Source: Streptococcus vestibularis ATCC 49124 (GTDB taxonomy: Bacteria > Bacillota > Bacilli > Lactobacillales > Streptococcaceae). Taken from it: a stretch of 64,000 nucleotides of DNA. Positions within the stretch are counted from its first letter, which is position 1. Each line of letters begins with the position of its first letter. Below are positions 1-8,516 of the stretch, in pieces. The stretch lies in contig NZ_GL831112.1 in NCBI RefSeq assembly GCF_000188295.1, positions 494,010-558,009 on the forward strand. Direction: 5' to 3'. A program made the position numbers and the translations under genes. The notes below the pieces were generated by a model. That model saw only the letters and a program-made list of their open reading frames with translations, was not told where the DNA came from and ran no database searches.

Positions 1-44
1 TTTTCTGTTAATCGAATAAATAAGTCAGTTAGTAGTTATGAGAT

Positions 45-79
45 ACAAAAAATAAGACGTCTGAAACTTCAGACGTCTT
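45..79 (-). terminator. Rho-independent terminator of mscL
   Basis: A perfect 12-bp inverted repeat (54-65 with 68-79) is followed, on the minus strand, by a T-rich run, just after the mscL stop. Seen directly. Confidence 0.85.
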
Positions 80-97
80 TAGTTGAACAAATAAAGA

Positions 98-478
98 TTA
101 TTTGTTTGCAAGAAGGTCGCGGATTTCAGCAAGCAATTCTTCTTGTGATGGACCAGCTTCTTCAGCAGCTTCTTCAGCTTGTTTTTGACCAAGAGCTGCG
201 GCGTGGTTAGCAGCTTTAACAACGAAGAAGAGAGTAGTACCAACGATGATGAAGTTGATAACTGCGCTCAAGAAGCTACCGTATGCGATACCGTTCCATG
301 ACAATTTAGAGAGGTTTTCAACATTAGCAGCCTTAACAACTGGGTTAAGGATAAGTGGTGTGATGATATCACTTACAAGTGAAGTGATAATAGCGTTGAA
401 AGCAGCCCCCATAACAACGGCTACAGCAAGGTCAAGGACGTTACCTTTGAACAAAAAGTCTTTAAGTTCTTTAATCAT
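98..478 (-). CDS. mscL: Large-conductance mechanosensitive channel MscL
   Basis: This is the osmotic emergency-release channel of the plasma membrane, 126 residues, the usual MscL length. The N-terminal helix (KELKDFLFKGN) leads into the pore-lining TM1 with small residues (VAVVMGAAF). A periplasmic loop, TM2 (FLSAVINFIIVGTTLFFVV) and a charged cytoplasmic helix rich in E and A follow. An upstream in-frame ATG at 499 is possible. I prefer 478 because AAAGGA lies about 12 nt before it, and the promoter at 513-541 would start transcription only about 7 nt before 499. It is divergent from dnaG and carries its own terminator. Identification is secure; only the start is open. Confidence 0.93.
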   Translation of the reverse strand: MIKELKDFLFKGNVLDLAVAVVMGAAFNAIITSLVSDIITPLILNPVVKAANVENLSKLSWNGIAYGSFLSAVINFIIVGTTLFFVVKAANHAAALGQKQAEEAAEEAGPSQEELLAEIRDLLANK

Positions 479-512
479 TTTGACAATGAATCCTTTCATC
501 TATTCACTTAAT

Positions 513-541
513 AGTCTATCTGATTTTGTAAATCTTGGCAA
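513..541 (-). promoter_or_regulatory. Predicted mscL promoter
   Basis: On the minus strand TTGCCA and TAGACT are separated by 17 nt. Transcription would start near 506, giving a short leader for mscL. Inferred from the sequence pattern. Confidence 0.55.
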
Positions 542-570
542 GGATTTTGCTCATGAAAAATCAATTTTAT

Positions 571-599
571 TTTACTTTCATTTTTCGTCATGTTATAAT
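571..599 (+). promoter_or_regulatory. Predicted dnaG-rpoD promoter
   Basis: TTTACT, a 17-nt spacer and TATAAT at 594-599 preceded by TG (extended -10) lie 41 nt upstream of dnaG, on the opposite strand from the mscL promoter. Confidence 0.65.
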
Positions 600-639
600 T
601 AGAAGTAATGCAATTATGGTAAGATGGGGGGGCGATTAG

Positions 640-2451
640 ATGGTAATTGATAAAACTTTAATAGAAGATATTAAGAGCAGTACCAATATCGTCGACGTGA
701 TTGGTGAAGTTGTCAGTCTTAATCGTGCTGGCCGCAATTACCTGGGTCTCTGCCCCTTCCATAAGGAGAAAACCCCCTCATTTAATGTTATTGAGGACAG
801 ACAGTTTTACCATTGCTTTGGTTGTGGCAAGTCTGGCGATGTCTTCAAATTTTTAGAAGAATATCGTCAGATTTCTTTTCAAGAAAGTGTCAAGGTTCTG
901 GCAGATCGACTAGGTATCGCAGTTAGTATAGATGTGCCAAGGCAAGTCCAGCAGCAAAATTCTCCTAATCAAACTTTTTATGATCTTCATGAGGATGCGC
1001 TTAAGTTTTACCACGCTGTCCTCATGACGACCAAGATAGGAGAAGCAGCGCGTGCCTACCTCTATGAGCGTGGTATGACTGACGATTTACTTAAGACCTT
1101 CCAGATTGGTCTAGCCCCTGACGAACCAGATTATCTCTATCAGTCTGTATCAAAAAAATATGACGAAGAGGTACTGACAGAATCAGGTCTTTTTAATCTT
1201 TCTGAAAGTAATCGTCTTTTCGATACTTTTAAAAATCGAATCATGTTTCCGCTTAAGAATGAGTTTGGAAAGACTATCGGTTTTTCAGGGCGTGTTTGGA
1301 CCAAGGAAGATATTGAAAAAGGACAAGCTAAGTACAAAAATACAAGGGCTACCCGCATTTTCAATAAGTCTTATGAACTCTACCACCTCGATCAGGCTAA
1401 GCCAGTGATACAGAAAACCCATGAGGTCTATCTGATGGAAGGGTTCATGGATGTCATTGCGGCCTATAGGGCTGGGCATGTTAATGTTGTGGCTTCTATG
1501 GGGACGGCGTTGACCCCTGAGCATGTCAATCGTCTGCGTAAACTCACCAAGAAAATTGTTTTGACCTATGATGGTGATAAGGCAGGGCAAAATGCGATTG
1601 CCAAGTCTCTTGAGCTTTTATCGGATTTTCAAGTGGATATTGTTAAAATTCCAGACAATATGGACCCTGATGAATATCTACAGAAAACATCCGAAGAGGC
1701 TTTGGGGAAACTTTTGGTCGAGTCCCGTATTTCAGATGTGGAATTTTGGATAGGACAGCTAAAACCTGCTAATGTAGACAATCTTCAAGCAGAGATTGCC
1801 TATGTTGAGCAGATTGCTAAGATTATTGCCAAGTCACCTTCTGTGACGGCACAAAATTCCTACATTTCTAAGGTGGCTGACCTTTTGCCTGACTTTGATT
1901 TTTTCCAAGTCGAGCAAGCGGTCAATAACGAACGGTTGACCATGAGAAATCAGCAGACAGCTCAATTATCGGCTGCTAGTAATAGTGCTTATGAGTCTTC
2001 AGCGTCAGGATTCAGAGGAACGGTCAAACTACCTTCTACACCTAAAATCACAGGTCTTCGTCGGGCGGAAAATCAACTCTTCCATCGTATGGTTAATCAT
2101 CCTATGATTTTGAATGACTATCGCATGAGAGAGGAGTTTTTCTTCCAAACACCTGAGTTAGAGGAGCTTTATCATATTCTGAAACAAGATGGTCAGATTG
2201 ATACCGTAGCTTTATCTCTACTTTCTCAAGAGGTACAAACAGCCTATTATCAGGTTTTAGAGGAGATTTTACCACCTGAAACTAGTCTTGAAGAAGTTCA
2301 GGCTATCGAAGAGCGTAGAAATCATTTTTTGATGGAACAGGACTTTCGCAAGCAAAGTAAACAAATTAGAGAATCAAGTAACCACGGTGATGTGGATGCA
2401 GCGGTGGAAGCCTTGCAGATGCTCATCGCCCAAAAACGAGATATGGAGTAA
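640..2451 (+). CDS. dnaG: DNA primase DnaG
   Basis: DnaG synthesises RNA primers for chromosome replication and works with the replicative helicase. The N-terminal CHC2 zinc finger is complete (C38, H41, C59, C62). The TOPRIM catalytic core shows an acidic EGFMD motif near residue 268 and the DGD motif near 310. A helicase-binding region makes up the C-terminal third. Its 603 residues are normal for streptococci. The start is preceded by a G-rich stretch (626-633) that serves as the ribosome-binding site. It heads the dnaG-rpoD operon, the remnant of the classical macromolecular-synthesis operon; rpsU is not in the window. The rpoD ribosome-binding site overlaps its last codons. Confidence 0.97.
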   Translation: MVIDKTLIEDIKSSTNIVDVIGEVVSLNRAGRNYLGLCPFHKEKTPSFNVIEDRQFYHCFGCGKSGDVFKFLEEYRQISFQESVKVLADRLGIAVSIDVPRQVQQQNSPNQTFYDLHEDALKFYHAVLMTTKIGEAARAYLYERGMTDDLLKTFQIGLAPDEPDYLYQSVSKKYDEEVLTESGLFNLSESNRLFDTFKNRIMFPLKNEFGKTIGFSGRVWTKEDIEKGQAKYKNTRATRIFNKSYELYHLDQAKPVIQKTHEVYLMEGFMDVIAAYRAGHVNVVASMGTALTPEHVNRLRKLTKKIVLTYDGDKAGQNAIAKSLELLSDFQVDIVKIPDNMDPDEYLQKTSEEALGKLLVESRISDVEFWIGQLKPANVDNLQAEIAYVEQIAKIIAKSPSVTAQNSYISKVADLLPDFDFFQVEQAVNNERLTMRNQQTAQLSAASNSAYESSASGFRGTVKLPSTPKITGLRRAENQLFHRMVNHPMILNDYRMREEFFFQTPELEELYHILKQDGQIDTVALSLLSQEVQTAYYQVLEEILPPETSLEEVQAIEERRNHFLMEQDFRKQSKQIRESSNHGDVDAAVEALQMLIAQKRDME

Positions 2452-2454
2452 CAC

Positions 2455-3564
2455 ATGGCAAAGAAAAAACAAAATACAGCATTCAACGTTCAAGTCGCTG
2501 ATTTCATTCGTAACCATAAAAAAGCTGGTACAGCAATTGATGATGAAGTCACAGAAAAACTAGTTATCCCATTTGTTCTAGATGCTGATGGGATTGATGA
2601 CCTTTTGGAACGTTTGACAGATGGTGGTATCTCTATCACTGATAAGGATGGAAACCCTTCATCTAAATATGTTGTTGAGGCACCAAAACCAGAAGAGCTT
2701 ACAGACGAGGAGCTTCTTGGTTCAAACTCAGCTAAGGTCAATGACCCTGTTCGTATGTATCTAAAAGAGATTGGGGTAGTGCCTCTCTTGAGTAACGAAG
2801 AGGAAAAAGAATTGGCTATTGCTGTTGAAAATGGTGACTTGGAAGCTAAACAACGTTTGGCAGAAGCCAACCTTCGTTTGGTAGTCTCAATCGCTAAACG
2901 CTATGTTGGACGTGGTATGCAGTTCTTGGACTTGATTCAAGAGGGTAACATGGGGCTTATGAAAGCCGTTGATAAATTTGACTACTCTAAAGGTTTCAAA
3001 TTCTCAACTTATGCAACATGGTGGATTCGTCAAGCAATCACACGTGCCATCGCAGACCAAGCACGTACCATCCGTATCCCAGTTCACATGGTTGAAACTA
3101 TCAATAAATTGGTACGTGAGCAACGTAACCTCTTGCAAGAGTTAGGACAAGACCCAACACCTGAGCAAATTGCTGAGCGAATGGATATGACACCAGATAA
3201 GGTTCGTGAAATCCTTAAGATTGCTCAAGAGCCAGTTTCTCTAGAAACACCTATCGGTGAAGAAGATGATAGCCATTTGGGTGATTTTATCGAGGATGAA
3301 GTTATCGAAAATCCAGTAGATTACACAACTCGTGTCGTTCTTCGTGAACAATTGGATGAAGTGCTTGATACCCTTACAGATCGTGAAGAAAACGTTCTTC
3401 GTCTCCGTTTCGGTCTTGATGATGGTAAGATGCGTACCTTGGAAGATGTTGGTAAAGTCTTCAACGTTACTCGTGAACGTATTCGTCAGATTGAAGCTAA
3501 AGCTCTTCGTAAATTGCGTCACCCAAGCCGCAGCAAACAACTTAAAGACTTTATTGAAGACTAA
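2455..3564 (+). CDS. rpoD: Primary RNA polymerase sigma factor RpoD (SigA)
   Basis: This vegetative sigma factor recruits RNA polymerase to TTGACA/TATAAT promoters, the type seen throughout this window. Region 1.1 is short and acidic (first ~90 residues). Region 2 (about 136-195) contains the RYVGRG and [15 protein letters not shown] core-binding and -10 recognition segments. Region 3 follows, and region 4.2 (about 327-355) has the helix-turn-helix [18 protein letters not shown] that reads the -35. Its 369 residues are typical of streptococcal SigA. Only 3 nt separate it from dnaG, with the GGAG site inside the dnaG stop region, so translation is probably coupled. Confidence 0.98.
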   Translation: MAKKKQNTAFNVQVADFIRNHKKAGTAIDDEVTEKLVIPFVLDADGIDDLLERLTDGGISITDKDGNPSSKYVVEAPKPEELTDEELLGSNSAKVNDPVRMYLKEIGVVPLLSNEEEKELAIAVENGDLEAKQRLAEANLRLVVSIAKRYVGRGMQFLDLIQEGNMGLMKAVDKFDYSKGFKFSTYATWWIRQAITRAIADQARTIRIPVHMVETINKLVREQRNLLQELGQDPTPEQIAERMDMTPDKVREILKIAQEPVSLETPIGEEDDSHLGDFIEDEVIENPVDYTTRVVLREQLDEVLDTLTDREENVLRLRFGLDDGKMRTLEDVGKVFNVTRERIRQIEAKALRKLRHPSRSKQLKDFIED

Positions 3565-3579
3565 GATAGTAAATGGAAG

Positions 3580-3598
3580 GGGCCTGATTGTTAGGCCC
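3580..3598 (+). other. Small intercistronic hairpin after rpoD
   Basis: A 6-bp GGGCCT/AGGCCC stem with a 7-nt loop is followed by only a short TGATTTT tail. It may slow polymerase or stabilise the rpoD end. It is too weak to call a terminator. Confidence 0.35.
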
Positions 3599-3617
3599 TG
3601 ATTTTGGAGGAAAAGCT

Positions 3618-3953
3618 ATGTCTGAAGTAAAATACACTGAAGAAGAAATTGAAAAAATCAAAGACCGTATCTTGGAAGCCTTAGAAATGGTCATTGATCC
3701 AGAGTTGGGGATTGATATTGTCAACCTAGGCCTTATTTACGATATCCGTTTCCAACAAGACGGCTATACTGAAATCGATATGACTTTGACGACTATGGGA
3801 TGTCCTTTGGCAGATCTTTTGACAGACCAAATTTATGATGCTATGAAAGAAGTGCCAGAAGTCACTAAGACTGAAGTGAAGTTGGTCTGGACACCAGTTT
3901 GGTCTGTAGAAAAAATGAGCCGTTATGCCCGTATCGCTCTAGGTATTCGTTAG
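3618..3953 (+). CDS. SufT-like metal-sulfur cluster assembly protein (DUF59/MIP18 family)
   Basis: This is a 111-residue single-domain DUF59 protein. The family helps mature or deliver iron-sulfur clusters (SufT, PaaD, MIP18 relatives). The family core is visible: VIDPELGIDIVNLGLIYD near the start, then TTMGCPLADLL with the conserved cysteine, and a C-terminal VWTPVWS segment. The start at 3618 follows a strong GGAGGAAAAGCT site. It sits between rpoD and a glycosyltransferase, and its closeness to rpoD suggests co-transcription by read-through. The exact client proteins cannot be told from sequence. Confidence 0.85.
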   Translation: MSEVKYTEEEIEKIKDRILEALEMVIDPELGIDIVNLGLIYDIRFQQDGYTEIDMTLTTMGCPLADLLTDQIYDAMKEVPEVTKTEVKLVWTPVWSVEKMSRYARIALGIR

Positions 3954-3963
3954 GAGAACGTTT

Positions 3964-4890
3964 ATGAAAACACTGGCTATCGTTGTCCCCTGTTATAACG
4001 AAGAAGAGACTATTCATCCATTTTTAAAGGCTTCTCAGGCTGTTGAAAAGCAGATGGCCAATCAACTAGCGTTTAACTATTACTTTGTAAATGATGGTTC
4101 TAAAGATAAAACTTTAGAGGTATTGAGACAGGTTTCAAAGCAAATTGAGAATGTCCACTATCTATCTTTCTCACGTAATTTTGGTAAAGAAGCGGGCTTA
4201 CTTGCTGGCCTTGAAGCAGCTCAGGGAGACTATGTGACAGTTATGGACGCTGACCTTCAGGATCCGCCTGAACTGCTTATTGAGATGTATGCCAAGATTC
4301 AAGAAGGTTATGATGTTGTTGGGAGTCGTCGTGCTGACCGTAAGGGAGAGCCTTCGATTCGTTCCATCTTTGCCAAGACTTTCTATTGGCTAATTAACAA
4401 AGTTTCTGACACCGAGATGGTTGGTGGCGCACGTGATTTTCGTTTGATGACTCGCCAGGTTGTTGATGCTATCCTAGAACTCAAAGAGGTCAATCGTTTT
4501 TCAAAAGGGCTCTTTTCATGGGTTGGCTTTGATGTGGCCTACGTCTCTTATGAAAATCGTGAACGTGTGGCAGGAGAAACCTCATGGTCTTTCTGGAGCC
4601 TATTGAGCTATTCACTTGATGGCTTTATCAACTTCTCCGAAGTGCCATTGAAACTTGCCACATGGGCAGGAACCTTCTCATTCTTAATCTCTTTGGTTGG
4701 AATTGTCTTTGTCGTTATCCGAAAACTAACCATAGGTGGGAGTGTTGCAGGCTGGGCAAGCCTTGTCTCAATCATCCTCTTTATCGGAGGAATCCAACTC
4801 TTAGCCTTGGGAATCATCGGGAACTACATCTCAAAGATTTTCCTAGAAACCAAGAAACGACCAGTGTATGTTATTAAAGAAAAAGGGTGA
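3964..4890 (+). CDS. GtrB-like polyprenyl-phosphate glycosyltransferase (GT2)
   Basis: The N-terminal GT-A domain (about residues 1-220) has the family start VVPCYNEEET, the NDGSKD nucleotide-binding motif and the DADLQDPP metal site near residue 96. Two C-terminal membrane helices (about 230-290) match the GtrB/bactoprenol glucosyltransferase layout. Members transfer a sugar from a nucleotide donor to undecaprenyl phosphate on the cytoplasmic face, for later use outside the cell. It follows the SufT-like gene by 10 nt and ends in a terminator, directly before rmlD and the rhamnose polysaccharide locus. A role in polysaccharide or teichoic-acid decoration is therefore inferred. The transferred sugar is not known. 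Confidence 0.85.
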   Translation: MKTLAIVVPCYNEEETIHPFLKASQAVEKQMANQLAFNYYFVNDGSKDKTLEVLRQVSKQIENVHYLSFSRNFGKEAGLLAGLEAAQGDYVTVMDADLQDPPELLIEMYAKIQEGYDVVGSRRADRKGEPSIRSIFAKTFYWLINKVSDTEMVGGARDFRLMTRQVVDAILELKEVNRFSKGLFSWVGFDVAYVSYENRERVAGETSWSFWSLLSYSLDGFINFSEVPLKLATWAGTFSFLISLVGIVFVVIRKLTIGGSVAGWASLVSIILFIGGIQLLALGIIGNYISKIFLETKKRPVYVIKEKG

Positions 4891-4906
4891 AATTTCACCC
4901 TTTTTC
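4879..4906 (+). terminator. Bidirectional-looking terminator overlapping the GT2 stop codon
   Basis: A perfect 14-bp palindrome (4879-4892 with 4893-4906) includes the TGA stop at 4888-4890 and ends in a T-run. It closes the dnaG-rpoD-sufT-GT2 unit. Confidence 0.85.
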
Positions 4907-4951
4907 TGTTAAAATTAAAGTGCTATTAATGAAAATTACGAGGAGAAAAAT

Positions 4952-5803
4952 ATGATTCTAGTAACAGGTGCAAATGGCCAACTCGGAACTGAGCTTCGTC
5001 ATCTACTTGATGAACGTAACGAAGAGTATGTAGCAGTAGATGTGGCAGAAATGGACATCACAGATGCTGAAAAAGTAGATGAAGTGTTTGCGGAAGTAAA
5101 ACCAACCTTGGTCTATCACTGTGCTGCCTACACAGCTGTTGATGCTGCTGAAGATGAAGGCAAAGAGCTTGACTATGCAATTAATGTGACAGGTACTGAA
5201 AATGTCGCTAAGGCTGCCGAAAAACATGGTGCAACGCTTGTTTATATTTCAACGGACTACGTTTTTGATGGTGAAAAACCAGTAGGTCAAGAGTGGGAAG
5301 TTGATGACAAACCAGATCCACAGACAGAGTATGGCCGTACAAAACGCATGGGTGAAGAGTTAGTTGAAAAACATGTTTCAAACTACTACATTATCCGTAC
5401 AGCTTGGGTGTTCGGTAACTATGGTAAGAACTTTGTTTTCACCATGCAAAACCTCGCTAAGACTCACAAGACACTTACAGTTGTTAATGACCAACATGGT
5501 CGTCCAACTTGGACACGTACTTTGGCAGAGTTTATGACTTATTTGGCTGAAAACCGTAAGGAATATGGTTACTATCACTTGTCAAATGATGCAGCAGAAG
5601 ATACAACTTGGTATGACTTTGCGGTTGAAATCCTCAAAGATACTGATGTTGAAGTGAAACCTGTTGATTCAAGCCAATTCCCTGCTAAAGCTAAACGCCC
5701 ACTTAACTCAACAATGAGTTTGGCTAAGGCTAAGGCAACAGGGTTTGTAATCCCAACATGGCAAGATGCTTTGAGAGAGTTTTACAAACAAGAAGTGAAA
5801 TAA
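4952..5803 (+). CDS. rmlD: dTDP-4-dehydrorhamnose reductase RmlD
   Basis: RmlD catalyses the last step of dTDP-L-rhamnose synthesis, NADPH-dependent reduction of the 4-keto sugar, and so feeds the rhamnan backbone. It is a short-chain dehydrogenase fold with the GANGQLG dinucleotide motif at residues 6-12, the STDYVFDG segment and the catalytic YGRTK pair near 128-132. Its 283 residues are typical. A GAGGAG site precedes the ATG. Other rml genes are not in this window. In S. mutans and group A Streptococcus the orthologue (GacA) also opens the polysaccharide cluster. Here five extra genes lie between it and rgpA. Confidence 0.96.
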   Translation: MILVTGANGQLGTELRHLLDERNEEYVAVDVAEMDITDAEKVDEVFAEVKPTLVYHCAAYTAVDAAEDEGKELDYAINVTGTENVAKAAEKHGATLVYISTDYVFDGEKPVGQEWEVDDKPDPQTEYGRTKRMGEELVEKHVSNYYIIRTAWVFGNYGKNFVFTMQNLAKTHKTLTVVNDQHGRPTWTRTLAEFMTYLAENRKEYGYYHLSNDAAEDTTWYDFAVEILKDTDVEVKPVDSSQFPAKAKRPLNSTMSLAKAKATGFVIPTWQDALREFYKQEVK

Positions 5804-5807
5804 GAAT

Positions 5808-5873
5808 ATGGGAAAAGTACTATTGTTTGGTTTATTAGTGGTTATTTTGGTAGTTTTCTATAGCCTTGGATAG
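5808..5873 (+). CDS. Possible 21-residue hydrophobic membrane peptide
   Basis: An ATG 5 nt after the rmlD stop opens a 21-codon frame. The peptide starts MGKVLL, has one hydrophobic stretch of leucine and valine, and ends in YSLG. It could be a single-span membrane peptide translated with rmlD, or a remnant of a lost gene. No good ribosome-binding site precedes it and I recognise no family. It is listed because it fits the gap exactly behind rmlD; the call is weak. Confidence 0.3.
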   Translation: MGKVLLFGLLVVILVVFYSLG

Positions 5874-6055
5874 TGTGATGAAAATAGTGGTACCAGAAGG
5901 GAAACTGTAAATAGAAATTTCTGACATTATCCAATTTTGGCAAAGAATATTTCGCAATAGTATTCAGTCCCTTGGTTGTATTATATAATTCAGAAGCAGA
6001 TTATTTATAATTAGTGTTATTTGTTCTAAAAGAATATAGTTATCAAACTTTTTTG
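5874..6055 (+). other. Gene-free AT-rich stretch upstream of the side-chain module
   Basis: No coding frame is convincing. A TATAAT at 5984-5989 lacks a good -35, and a short transcript from it to the terminator at 6080 is conceivable. Otherwise the stretch looks like decayed sequence at the junction of rmlD and the variable genes. Confidence 0.4.
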
Positions 6056-6080
6056 AAGAGGTCTTTAAGACCTCTTTTTT
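6056..6080 (+). terminator. Terminator downstream of rmlD
   Basis: An 8-bp stem (6056-6063 with 6069-6076), a 5-nt loop and a T-run separate rmlD from the next transcription unit. Confidence 0.85.
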
Positions 6081-6109
6081 AGGAGGTGAAGTGAATTGTT
6101 AGTGGGATT

Positions 6110-6138
6110 TTCACTTTTTAAAAAATCTATAGTATAAT
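6110..6138 (+). promoter_or_regulatory. Predicted promoter of the side-chain module
   Basis: TTCACT, a 17-nt spacer and a consensus TATAAT (6133-6138) lie 31 nt before the flippase gene, just after a terminator. The module therefore appears to have its own start of transcription. Confidence 0.6.
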
Positions 6139-6169
6139 AAAGGGAAAAATCATTTTTGTAGGAGAAATA

Positions 6170-7495
6170 ATGAGTTCAGAAAAAGGCACTTTAGTGAAGA
6201 ATGTAGATGACCCAAAATTCATTTCAGAGATAATAGATAATAAAATTTCTATAAAGGAGAATTATATCTGGAATATGTTGGGAACTATCTCTTCTTCTTT
6301 AATTTCAGTTATTCTCTTGCTCTTAGCTTCTAGACTTCTTGATTCTCAAAATTCAGATATTTTTAGCATTGCATACGCACTAAGTCAGCAGTTCTTTATT
6401 TTGGGATATTTCCAGATACGTAATATGCAGTCTACAGATGTTCAAGAAAGGCACTCATTTGTTTCCTATCATAATACACGTATAGTAACAGTTATTATGA
6501 TGTTATTAACCTCTCTTGGATATATTTTTGTGCAAGGATATAGTTTTTATAAAGCAGTAATTATCTTACTCCTAGTGTTGTATCGAGCAATCGATGCTTA
6601 TTCAGATGTTTTTCAGGGTTATTTTCAACAACAAAACAGATCAGATTTAGCTGGAAAAGTTCAGTTTTATCGTAGTTGGATTTCTATATTAGTCTTTGGA
6701 TTAAGCTTGATTTTAGCAAAATCACTAATGATTTCAAGTACTATTATTTGTTTGATAAATCTATTTCTTACAGTTGTCCTAGATTATAGAATCTCTACTA
6801 GAAACTTTGAAATTAATTTTTATCCATCAATATTTAAAGATAACCGTAATATTATCTCTATATTAAAAGAAGCATTTCCCTTATTTCTAAATGGTTTTTT
6901 GATTACTTATGTCTACAATGAAGCTAAGATTGATATTGATTCTCTCTTGTCTCAGGGGTTATTTTCAAATGGTATTCAACGAGACTTTAATGTATTGTTT
7001 ATGCCCGTCTTTGTTTTATCCCTCTTATTTTTCGTTTTAAGACCTTTAACTACACAGCTATCAATCTATTGGTATGAACAGAAATATAATCTGTTTTATA
7101 AGCAGGTTTATCTTTTATTTGCAACTATGACTGTTTTAGGCATAATTATTATAGGTCTAGGCTATCTAATTGGTACAGAGATTCTAGGTTTTATTTATGG
7201 AACGTCATTGGTAGAATATAAAGTGCCTTTTGTGATTCTCCTTATTGGAGGAATCCTAAATGTATTAGCACTTGTTATTGATATAGTTATGACAATTTTT
7301 AGAAAACAAACATATCTTGTGATTGCATATATTACTAGCTTTATTGTAGCTAAATTTATCACAATGCCGTTTGTAAAGGGAGAGGGGATTATGGGTGCAT
7401 CAATGTCATTCTTGATTTCAATGATTATCTTTTTTTGCACTAGCATAATAATTTATATTTGGGTAAATAATAACAATAAAAGAAAGAGAAGTTAA
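6170..7495 (+). CDS. Polysaccharide flippase-like membrane protein (GacK/Wzx type)
   Basis: The 441-residue protein has about 12 hydrophobic segments after a short charged N-terminus, and a basic C-terminal tail (NNNNKRKRS). This is the layout of the PST/Wzx flippases that move lipid-linked sugars across the membrane. GacK of the group A carbohydrate cluster is of this type and similar size. A TAGGAG site precedes the ATG. The gene overlaps the next by one base and is more AT-rich than its rgp neighbours, suggesting separate ancestry. The polysaccharide role is inferred from topology and context; the substrate is unknown. Confidence 0.75.
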   Translation: MSSEKGTLVKNVDDPKFISEIIDNKISIKENYIWNMLGTISSSLISVILLLLASRLLDSQNSDIFSIAYALSQQFFILGYFQIRNMQSTDVQERHSFVSYHNTRIVTVIMMLLTSLGYIFVQGYSFYKAVIILLLVLYRAIDAYSDVFQGYFQQQNRSDLAGKVQFYRSWISILVFGLSLILAKSLMISSTIICLINLFLTVVLDYRISTRNFEINFYPSIFKDNRNIISILKEAFPLFLNGFLITYVYNEAKIDIDSLLSQGLFSNGIQRDFNVLFMPVFVLSLLFFVLRPLTTQLSIYWYEQKYNLFYKQVYLLFATMTVLGIIIIGLGYLIGTEILGFIYGTSLVEYKVPFVILLIGGILNVLALVIDIVMTIFRKQTYLVIAYITSFIVAKFITMPFVKGEGIMGASMSFLISMIIFFCTSIIIYIWVNNNNKRKRS

Positions 7496-8487
7496 TGAAT
7501 ATTTTATTTACGTTAAATAACGCTTTTGTTCCTCAAGCTGCAACATGTATGTGTTCAATTTTTGAAAATAATAAGTCTATGAGTGAAATCAATATTTATT
7601 TGATTGCTTCGAATATTTCTATTGATAATAAGCAAAAATTAATTAATTTTGCTGAAAGGTACGGTCGCAAAGTACACCTGATTAATTTAGGAGAAATCTC
7701 AGACCTTATAGATTTTGATTTTGATACCAATGGATGGTCTTCAATTGTATTAGCTAGATTATTCCTTGATAAATTGCTTCCTGACGATATCAATCGAATT
7801 TTATATTTGGATGGAGATACTCTTGTACTAAAAGATATTTCTAATTTTTATAACATTGATCTTGGCGATAAAGTTTTAGGGATGTGTCCTGAGCCTACTG
7901 TTGATAAAGAAAGAAGGAAATTCTTAGCTTTAGGAGAGGTTCCATATCATAACTCAGGAGTATTATTGATTGATTTAAAAAGATGGAGGAGGGAAGAAAT
8001 CGGTAAAAAAGTTATTGATTTTTATAAACTGCACGATGGAAAACTTTTTGCTCCAGATCAAGATGCGTTAAATGGTGCCCTTAATAAGGATATAGCAACG
8101 TTATCAATTTCATATAACTATTTCAATATTTATGATACTTACCCTTACAGAATTTTAAAACAATTAAGTTTTCCTTCAGACTTTATTTCCAAAAATGAAT
8201 TTTTAGAAATAAAAAAATCACCTTCAATTATCCACTATTTAGGAGAGGAACGCCCTTGGCGTAAAGGAAATACACATAGGTTTGCCAAGCAATATCTTGA
8301 TTATCAGAAACGAACACCTTGGTCTGAAACGCCTATGGAAACTGGTTGGGAATTATACTTTATTTGTTTTAGGATTTTTAATATAGTTATGAAACCTTTT
8401 CCAATGTTACGTTATAAGATAATTAACTCACTTATACCAACATTCATGAAATATCGAAAAAAACAACTTCAAAAGAATAAGAAATAG
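7495..8487 (+). CDS. GT8-family glycosyltransferase
   Basis: The 330-residue protein matches retaining GT8 enzymes (LPS glucosyl/galactosyltransferase relatives). It opens with NILFTLNNAFVPQAATCMCSI. The DGDT metal-binding motif is in ILYLDGDTLVL (residues 101-111). HNSGVLLIDLKRW, the APDQDALN motif and a C-terminal HYLGEERPW follow. A nucleotide-sugar donor such as UDP-hexose is expected, with transfer on the cytoplasmic side. Its start codon overlaps the flippase stop (TAATG). The base composition is AT-rich like the flippase. The sugar and acceptor cannot be told from sequence. Confidence 0.85.
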   Translation: MNILFTLNNAFVPQAATCMCSIFENNKSMSEINIYLIASNISIDNKQKLINFAERYGRKVHLINLGEISDLIDFDFDTNGWSSIVLARLFLDKLLPDDINRILYLDGDTLVLKDISNFYNIDLGDKVLGMCPEPTVDKERRKFLALGEVPYHNSGVLLIDLKRWRREEIGKKVIDFYKLHDGKLFAPDQDALNGALNKDIATLSISYNYFNIYDTYPYRILKQLSFPSDFISKNEFLEIKKSPSIIHYLGEERPWRKGNTHRFAKQYLDYQKRTPWSETPMETGWELYFICFRIFNIVMKPFPMLRYKIINSLIPTFMKYRKKQLQKNKK

Positions 8488-8516
8488 TTGTAATGAATAA
8501 AGAAAGAAAATAATAA

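Noticed and set aside
246-602. 118-residue plus-strand frame across mscL
   Set aside because: It is the antisense shadow of mscL and has no family-like pattern or ribosome-binding site.
3580-3598. Terminator between rpoD and the SufT-like gene
   Set aside because: Only a 6-bp stem and no T-run; no new promoter follows, so it is more likely a minor hairpin.
6096-6137. 13-codon TTG-started frame behind AGGAGG
   Set aside because: It overlaps the flippase promoter and lacks any recognisable content; chance ribosome-site match.
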